Source: Siderastrea siderea
Taxonomy: Eukaryota > Cnidaria > Anthozoa > Scleractinia > Rhizangiidae
DNA length: 64,000 bases
Direction of reading: 5' to 3'
Assembly: GCA_964030785.1 (NCBI GenBank)
Contig: OZ034968.1
Coordinates: 52,843,230 to 52,907,229, forward strand
Numbering within the stretch: the first letter of the stretch is position 1; each line of letters begins with the position of its first letter. The position numbers and the translations under genes were made by a program. This document shows, piece after piece, positions 56,405 through 64,000 of this stretch. The notes beneath the pieces were generated by a model that was not told the origin of the DNA, did not search any database, and saw only the letters and a list, made by a program, of their open reading frames with translations.

Positions 56405-56964
56405 ACCTTTAAGTACAACTGAAAGTGGACTTTGACCTTGATGATTCAAGTGTTGCAAATGCCTTTCTTAATATAAAGTCGCTTTCATCGGAAACTTTTA
56501 TTAGAAGTCTTCAATTTAAAATTTTAGGCGACATTATCTATACAAATTATCGTTTAGCTAAGATAGGTTATGTTCCAAATGATCTTTGTACTTTTTGTGA
56601 GGCTAGGTCAGAAACGGTTCATCACTTATTTTATGAATGCTCTTTTTCAAATCTCTTTTGGAAACATTTTGAAAATTTCTGGTATACACTCTCTGGTCAC
56701 CGTGAGGATTTCACTTTAAAAGATGTTTTGGTAGGCAGATCAGATGAGGAGTGTAATTTATTAAATTATCTTTTTATTCTTGCAAAACTTCATATTTGGA
56801 CATGCCGTAAACATAGTGTGACCCCAAATTTCAGAGTCTTTATAGGAATGGTTGATGTGAAATACAGAACAGAAATGTACATAGCTGCAAAGAACAATAG
56901 GAGAGGAAAATTTCAGGCTAAATGGCAACTGTATATTAGTGCCAGAGAGCTTGTACGTAACTGA
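56405..56964 (+). pseudogene. LINE fragment, zf-RVT region
   Basis: The frame contains TFIRSLQFKILGDIIYTNYR, DLCTFCEARSETVHHLFYEC and FWKHFENFWYTL, the Cys/His zf-RVT motif found C-terminal to the reverse transcriptase of L1-type LINEs. No RT core precedes it, so it is a 5'-truncated copy, related to but distinct from the one at 30.8 kb. Confidence 0.78.
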
Positions 56965-57870
56965 GGAGTTACGTAAATATGCGCCAAAACTACAAAAGGA
57001 ACAAAACGTCAAAAACCAGACGTTTCGGGGCTGCTGTCTCTTCTTCGATTGCATTTTAACCACAGCCTTAAAAAGTCTGCGTTTTACAGTGGGTTTTTCT
57101 GCGCAATTTTGGTGCAATTGTACACAACTCTTAGGTTATTACTCAAACATGTGCGCCACACAATTTATTCAACTTTTAAACCTGTGAGTAAAGTTTTAAC
57201 AACGGTTCTCACTAGAACGATCTTCCCGCCAATATTATTTGATCAAGGAATTGTGGACGCTTTTAAATTAGCCGTCAACGCCCACCTCGCTTAGGCCCTG
57301 CATCCACTGCTTTTCAGTTTTTTTTTTTCGCGTTGGCACTCAATCGTCCGCATTGGTGGGCTTAGTTCCTTTGTGGATCACACATATTTAGAATGCAAGA
57401 TGGGAAGTGAAGTTTCTGCATTCGTAGCAAGCCGGTGACGACCAAAGTCCACAGAACATCTCTTTAATACAAAACAACTCACCTGGCCATGCCGCACATA
57501 GAGGGATAAACCCTGTGAGCCATTTCTCTAAACTCCAGATAACCTACCGCGCCCGATAGCTATTATTCAAGTTTTTTCTTTAAGCGATTGGTGGTATCAT
57601 TCTGTGGAAACTTGCCAACGTATTTCATAAAATAATAATGATTTTAAAATTTAATTAAGTTATCGGGAGTTTCGAGAAACGGGCCCCTGGTGAGGTTTAT
57701 TGAGTGCAGGGATAGGGACTTATTCAAGACCTTTCAGCAGCGAGTAGTTTCTAATATGTAAAATAAGATGTCATGCTATGTAACTTGTATTGAAAAGTTC
57801 TGTTTTAGCCCCCAGAAGGGGTAGTTGCGGGGAGAAAAATAAGGTACCATTTTTTATCTTATCGTGATGA
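56965..57870. other. Intergenic, nothing recognised
   Basis: It follows the LINE fragment; short open frames show no known motif. Confidence 0.5.
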
Positions 57871-57899
57871 TTTCAAACATAAATGACAAATAGAGTGAA

Positions 57900-58130
57900 T
57901 AATAACGCATAACCTTTAAACCGTGCACTATAAAGAGGATTGTAACCGAGACTCGTAATATGGCTAACAAAGACTGCCTTTGCTGCTCGTTCGTCTTCGT
58001 CGATAATTGTGAGTGCCTCTCTTTGGATTATATCAAGCTGGTCATGGGTCGTCGGAGAGGCATTAAGCCAGGAGAGACAGTGATATATTTTGTTTATGCC
58101 ACTTGTCTGTACTTTGTAGACAATTATTCT
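57900..58130 (-). pseudogene. Degraded LINE RT C-terminal fragment
   Basis: The minus-strand frame has CLSWLNASPTTHDQLDIIQREA then LTIIDEDERAAK and ITSLGYNPLY, reminiscent of the LexxQxxAxRII region near the C-terminus of jockey/CR1-type reverse transcriptases. Similarity is only moderate. Confidence 0.4.
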
Positions 58131-58448
58131 ACCCTCATTATCTTGTATCTGTGGGAACTTTCGTAAATCTCCCAATTTTTGACGCCCCGTCTGCTTGAAG
58201 TGGAGAACAGATGTTTTGACCACAACAACTTACTGTTAACTAACAGCGTATTTTCAGCCGGGCTTGCAAAATTTCATCTTCATTGTTCCTTTCATAATTT
58301 TTTAAACTAGGGTATCTTGTGATAGTTGTTTCAAATAACCTTTTTTCCGTAAAAAAAGATAATTTCGTTAAGAAGTTAAGGTTTCGCCAACATCATGCAA
58401 TTTCTCGTTTAGACTATTCAAGTGAGTTGCATGCTTGACAATTTCTCT

Positions 58449-58462
58449 CCCCCCCCCCCCCC
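58449..58462. repeat. Poly-C tract
   Basis: A run of C in intergenic DNA. Confidence 0.8.
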
Positions 58463-59164
58463 ACAAAAAAAGCACATGTGAAAGGTAGCGCTTGTGTCTC
58501 GCAATGTGCTTTACAACAGTGAAAATAGTTGCAAAGTGTTTGATTTCTTAGGACGAGTTGAGGCATTGTTGAAAAAAGAAACACACTTATTAAGTCTTTG
58601 GCGTTGTGTTTACGATTTCTTTCACCGTCGCACTCTCAACAAATGTTGATGTTCACAAAAGATAGGTTTAATACGGAAAGCTTTTGACTCCAAAATTACA
58701 TGTACAAGACATGACACGAAATAAAACACCGTAAAATTGAAGAGAACCGTTAAATAAAAAGTGTCACACGTTTTCGGTGATTCACTGCCAAAATCAAGCT
58801 AAATAAACACTGAACGAAATAATTTTAAAACTGATAACCAGAAAGGGCCAGAAATTTTTTGGCTTTTACTGCACAAAGTAATATCGTCTTACCTGCAGTC
58901 GATGTACCTCTGAGTTTAAGCAGCTCCAAATGTAAATAAAAATAAATAAATATATAAAAAAAATAGCATGCAATGCAAAATAATTTGAATCGCTTCTCAT
59001 TTGTTTGTTTCATAGTTGTTTTTCCATATTCTGTCCGCGGCCTCTGAAGCGAAAACCACTACGTTATGTGGTTTGTGTTCGTTTCAACTCTCGCAGCTAT
59101 AACGGTGCAATGATACAACTTCAGTCCACTTTGGACGACAATTTTTCAATTTTCTGTTTTGGTA

Positions 59165-59490
59165 AGCCAACTTAGCAAATACAACAAAAAGGAACAATTC
59201 GAATTACAAAGGAGTTTACATTTCGCCAATATAAATCTATATTAAAAGAAATCATATTCTATTGTAAGACTAGCTTCTATTCAGGAAATAGAGAAAAAGA
59301 ATAGCAGCTAAAAATATCATTCTATAAGAAGGGTTGAATAAAGCCAGCTTAGCAAATACAACAAAAAGGAACAATTCGAATTACAAAGACGTTTACATTT
59401 CGCCAAAGCTAAATCTATAAGAAATCATATTCTATTGTAAGACTAGATTCTATTCAGGAAATAAAGAAAAAGAATAGCAGGTAAAAATAC
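59165..59490. repeat. Two-copy tandem duplication of about 180 bp
   Basis: The first copy begins CCAACTTAGCAAATACAACA (59,167) and the second CCAGCTTAGCAAATACAACA (59,343). Both contain GGAACAATTCGAATTACAAA, ATCATATTCTATTGTAAGAC and TTCTATTCAGGAAATA. Small indels separate the copies. It is non-coding. Confidence 0.85.
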
Positions 59491-60394
59491 AACTAAAACT
59501 TCTGGTCTATTATGAAACGGAGCGCTATTCAGAAGGCACAAAATAGCGGCTACAGCTACGACTACATCGACTATAACAGAAACCTTTTGTTCTTTTATGC
59601 GCGTACACATACAGAAACTCTAATTTAACTTAAGGCTTTTTATCTATTGAAAGTTTCGTATTTTCAGTTGCTAGACCTAGTCAAAAGGACAGACTTTTAT
59701 ACGATCTGTTTTATCCAAAACCAGGAAAAGTGCAAACAAAATAATCCAAATGATTGAATTCTGAATGAAACAACGGTAAACACAGGCGAAGACTGTTGAA
59801 TCTATTTTAGTTGTTTTTTTTTAGTCTCAAACCACAAATTATTGGATTTTATCTCCTAACAACGAGCATAAAAGCGAGAGGATATTTTTCTCCATCTATC
59901 TTCTTGCAGACCTTGCGGAGGAACACTCGTTTGGTTAGAACTGAACCAACCAAGATTCTGAAGACAGTTCGTCGGTCCATTTGCCAGTACTTTGGAATTA
60001 CTAAGAGGTAAAAACTTTAGTCCGTTTAATATGAACGAAAAGATAATTTAACTTTTGTAAAGTTGAGATCGCGAATCTTTTATTCTTTACACGTTTTCAT
60101 TTGGCAAGAGACCCGGCCTTTACATGTAAAATGTATGATCATTTGCAGTACAAATCCGTCTCTCATGACCAATGCAACTTCCTGGTTACACTGAGCTCCG
60201 TTATGCGTACCCCCAACCACCATAGCTGTATGGTCAAAAGACACCTCCGGTGATGGTGTGATGGATTCAGTCAACCAATCATTTTGCTTATATCATGTAC
60301 CTCCGTGCTCTCCTCAGTCTCCTCTCTTGCGGTTTTTCTCTGTATTTGTTTTCTCTTTCAGGGTAAACGGTTTTATGATCAACTTACAAGTGGA

Positions 60395-60520
60395 CTTCGG
60401 ATTCCAAACTTTAGTGGATTGCGGATTCAATAGCAGTGCAGATTCTGGATTCCAATCCACAGGATTCCGGATTCAAAAATTTAAAATTTTGTGGATTCCG
60501 GATTCCGGATTCTGTTATAT
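60395..60520. repeat. GGATTC-rich simple repeat
   Basis: Variants of GGATTCCGGATTC are repeated irregularly. The open frame across it is compositional. Confidence 0.65.
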
Positions 60521-60559
60521 GAGGCAGAACTGGGATATATCTCAGTCAAGTAATGTTTA

Positions 60560-60985
60560 CTTGCATTAGGCAATAAAGGTCACACAGAATCTGGCACGCG
60601 GTCGTTTCAGTTGAGCCAGGAAACAAGAGCAAAGCTGTTTGTCAATTTCCGCTGTTCAAAATCATGTGCTCGCTGTTTTGGGTATCTTTAATAAACGTCT
60701 TCGCCGTCAAAAAGTCTTTAAAAGCTTTCAAATGAACTGTTTGAAACAACTAGTAACAGCCTTTTTTAACGAGTTTTATCTCTTTAAACACTGAAAATAA
60801 GAAATGTATCACACGAGTAAGGAGCTTCGTTTTGTCAGGCAATAAAGGTCGCACGCAATGCGGTAGACTTGCCCACAAGTCGACCGCGAGAGAGCGCCAC
60901 GAGAGAGCGAAGCGAGCGAGAGCGAGCGACGAAGTCGCGAGATCCGGCACGCGATCGTTTTGAGCCACTTTACAAAGGAGCCAGT
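60560..60985. repeat. Two AGGCAATAAAGGTC repeat copies
   Basis: AGGCAATAAAGGTC followed by a GGCACGCG(G/A)TCGTTT block and GAGCCA occurs near 60,573 and again near 60,839. The second copy has an extra GAGCGAGCGA-type tract. It is non-coding and of unknown family. Confidence 0.5.
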
Positions 60986-61255
60986 TGTGATAGTTTAGCT
61001 CGTTTTTGTTTGGATCTTTAATGATTTAACGGTTTCATCAAAGGCATTTTAACCAAAAAATATATTTTCTAATTTACTTCTAACAGATCAGTTTGATTAT
61101 TCTAACTTACGGTCTAGTGTTTGTCGTGCAGCTTTAGTAAATTTTGTAGCATCAGCCGTAAACTAAAGTTCAATACAGTTGTGGTTGCTTGCACACACAC
61201 CAATTTGAGTTTGCCAACACGAGTTGGCCAACGTTAGTTTGACGTGTGAGGGCCG

Positions 61256-63964
61256 CTTAATGGTAACTTGCAAATAATAATTTCCATTGAATCTTGATGA
61301 GCACGACCTGTCGTTTTGGTATTATTTTTATGAATGAATAAAACTGTTAAAGACAAAGTTTGGTTCGCCGAATGGGTAATATATATGATTGATTAAGGAA
61401 GGTCCCATTGCATTTGTCACCAAAAAGGATCACTTCAAGACGTTTGCATGGTCTTATCAAATCGACAGGAAAAGCAGCTATCCCGGGCGATAAAGGGGTA
61501 AGTACAAATACGCTGTAACAATGAAGTAAACATTTGCTTAGTTGTCACCGCGTGTACTTCCCTTGTCAAAAAAGGCGAATCTTCCCAAGAACCGAGCCCC
61601 CTTTGGTACAGAACAATGTTATTGGGACGGCTCGCAAGAGGCGGTTGGTGCAATGCCAGACGACCTGGGATAAAGCATATTTATTTGACACTGTTGTTTG
61701 CTCATAAGTTGCTACAGATATACAGATACAGATTTGCACCAATCGAAACGTGAAGGAAGGAAGAGTAACGCGTGCTATCAAGGAACAAGAGGAATTACAT
61801 AATATCATGGGTGACAAATTACTCCTTAATTTTGGCGCGAAATTTCAGCGTTAATTTATAATTTCACATGTGAATTTACAAAATTGCTATGGCAACGGGC
61901 CTATAGCTCAGTGCCAACATGGGCTGAAGATGTTTTGTGCAGAACTACAGCAATTCTGGAAATATTGATTGAGGACACAATCGGTAATCTGTAAATTTTG
62001 ACTTTTAATTGACTGAACATCTCAGAAACCAACTGCGAGACAAAAAGAAAAGATTATTTGTGATAGTGTGACAGCGAAAATTTTTGAACGGCGAGCCGGC
62101 AGTTGCTGATCGAGTGATTGACCTCGAACTCAGAGAAGTAATTCAGTGGATTTGGGCACTTCTTCGAACAGAATAAAGCTCAGTTTTAAATACAAATTTG
62201 CTTTCGAAGTTTACTTTCGTTAAAACAAGTTTTATGTATTTTGGATGTATTTGTGAAGCCTTGCTCGATAGAGCAAGGTGGTGCTCGAATCAATGAATTT
62301 GCCGGTTAAAAACGCGGGTAACCTTTGCCGAGCGATTTGTTTTGGCACATTTCAAGAAAAAATTCAGAGCCTCGCGTATTTTGCTGTGGGTTACAAATAC
62401 ACGAAATCGTCAAAGCGCGCGTAGTAAAAACTTCCGACAATATTTTTTCATTAAGCTTAATACTGATTTCGCTCAGAAAATTGTGAAGTTTAGCCAAACT
62501 GTATATGCTTTAAACTTTTCAATGCTTGGAGTTCTCGATGAGATAAACAAATCAAAACCCCACGATTGTGAGCGTAATTTGTCACCCACGATATTAATAG
62601 GCAATCGAGTAAGCGTGAAATACATTTGCAAAGATGATTACGAGTTATTTCATTATAATTTTGGGGTCACACGCCTGTTGTACGAGATAAATACCAACTA
62701 AAATTCCGAATGAACGAAAGTTTCGCTTTCCTGGTGGATGTCTAGCTTGCATGTTTGTTTTTATTATTTTTCTACTCTGTTTGGCCTCTCGAGTATAAAC
62801 TTAAAATCAGAAACCATTGACAAGAACAGTTGGTTCCGTATTTCTAGAACAAAAAATTGTACTTGAATTCGACAGTATTGAGCTCTATTGATTAGTATCT
62901 AGTATGCTGAAACCACTTTCATTATCGTCATAAAATGTAAGGTTCTGTTAAAGGCATTCTGAGCAAAAAAAAAACGCATTTCCTAGGGAAGAAAAAACAA
63001 ACACAACAAAAAAAAAGGAAAAAAAAAAAGATCGGCTTTTGTATCCATGCCTTAAAAAAAATTTGTTGCCCCCTTTTTAAAATGCTCTGTTTTGTTGTTT
63101 CGGGTATCTTCCTACGAACGTTTTAGTGTCACCAAAAAAAAAAAAAACAAAACACTAAGTAAAAGATGTTAAATTAACTGCTTGTAAATTTAGTGTCAGT
63201 TTGAAATGAAAATTTTTGCGCAACACCTTTCTTGGGCTAGGTTTTTGTGTCTTAATGGTAACTTGCAAATAATAATTTCCATTGAATCTTGATGAGCACG
63301 ACCCGTCGTTTTGGTATTATTTTTATGAATGAATAAAACTGTTAAAGACAAAGTTTGGTTCGCCGAATGGGTAATATATATGATTGATTAAGGAAGGTCC
63401 CACTGCATTTGTCACCAAAAAGGATCACTTCAAGTTTCGCTTTCCTGGTGGATGTCTAGCTTGCATGTTTGTTTTTATTATTTTTCTACTCTGTTTGGCC
63501 TCTCGAGTATAAACTTAAAATCAGAAATCATTGACAAGAACAGTTGGTTCCGTATTTCTAGAACCAAAAATTGTACTTGAATTCGACAGTATTGAGCTCT
63601 ATTGATTAGTATCTAGTTTGCTGAAACCACTTTCATTATCGTCATAAAATGTAAGGTTCTGTTAAAGGCATTCTGAGCAAAAAAAAAAACGCATTTCCTA
63701 GGGAAGAAAAAACAAACACAACAAAAAAAAAGGAAAAAAAAAGATCGGCTTTTGTATCCATGCCTTAAAAAAAATTTGTTGCCCCCTTTTTAAAATGCTC
63801 TGTTTTGTTGTCTCGGGTATCTTCCCACGAACGTTTTAGTGTCACCAAAAAAAAAAAAAAAACATTAAATAAAAGATGTTAAATTAACTGCTTGTAAATT
63901 TAGTGTCAGTTTGAAATGAAAATTTTTGCGCAACACCTTTCTTGGGCTAGGTTTTTGTGTCTTC
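61256..63964. repeat. Imperfect tandem duplication, second copy lacks 1.28 kb
   Basis: Block A (61,256-61,439) recurs at 63,251-63,434, and block B (62,721-63,254) recurs at 63,435-63,964, with few mismatches. In the left copy A and B are separated by 1,281 bp (61,440-62,720); in the right copy they are joined directly. Either the left copy gained an insertion or the right copy lost it. The open frame at 62,342-62,701 lies in the unique part and has no known motif. Confidence 0.85.
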
Positions 63965-64000
63965 ATTGATTGTTAAAGTACTATGTATTTGTAATAAGAT

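Overview
The window looks like nuclear DNA of a cnidarian, most likely a stony coral. It has intron-rich animal genes, AT-rich spacers packed with small inverted-repeat elements, several non-LTR retrotransposon copies, and one long Polinton/Maverick-type DNA element. The species assignment is inference; the rest is read from the sequence.

Region 1 (1-16,987, minus strand): a host gene for a Tks/SH3PXD2-like scaffold protein. Eleven exons could be joined with matching splice phases: a PX domain built from the first five coding exons, then four SH3 domains. The last exon runs off the left edge. Its introns contain small TIR-bearing elements.

Region 2 (16,988-33,676): mostly non-coding. It holds one two-exon gene for a small secreted Lys/Thr/Pro-rich protein (21,211-22,193), a tRNA-derived SINE, LINE remnants (30,770-32,235), several MITE-like repeats, and a 24-30 kb block with homologous repeat heads in opposite orientations. 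At 32,710 a C-type lectin gene begins (signal-peptide exon, then a neck exon).

Region 3 (33,677-50,065): a 16.4 kb Polinton delimited by 77-bp terminal inverted repeats and a 5-bp target duplication. It carries a DDE integrase, protein-primed family B DNA polymerase, packaging ATPase, adenain-type protease, a capsid protein resembling double-jelly-roll major capsids, a penton-like minor capsid protein, basic and proline-rich virion proteins, a PLA2-domain protein, a Zn-ribbon protein, and a collagen-plus-repeat fibre-like protein. Integrase, penton and basic protein are intact; most other genes carry frameshifts or in-frame stops, so the copy is decaying.

Region 4 (50,066-64,000): the Polinton interrupts the second exon of the lectin gene. 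The rest of that exon and the C-type lectin domain exon lie to its right, now with further lesions. About 60 bp after the lectin stop sits a long CR1-like LINE (one 1,038-codon frame) with a 2A-type peptide near its N-terminus. Beyond are LINE fragments, tandem duplications and otherwise featureless intergenic sequence.

The most interesting result is the structural story at 32.7-54.2 kb: a virus-like element inserted in the coding exon of a secreted lectin, the lectin's later decay, and the fibre-like collagen gene carried by the element.
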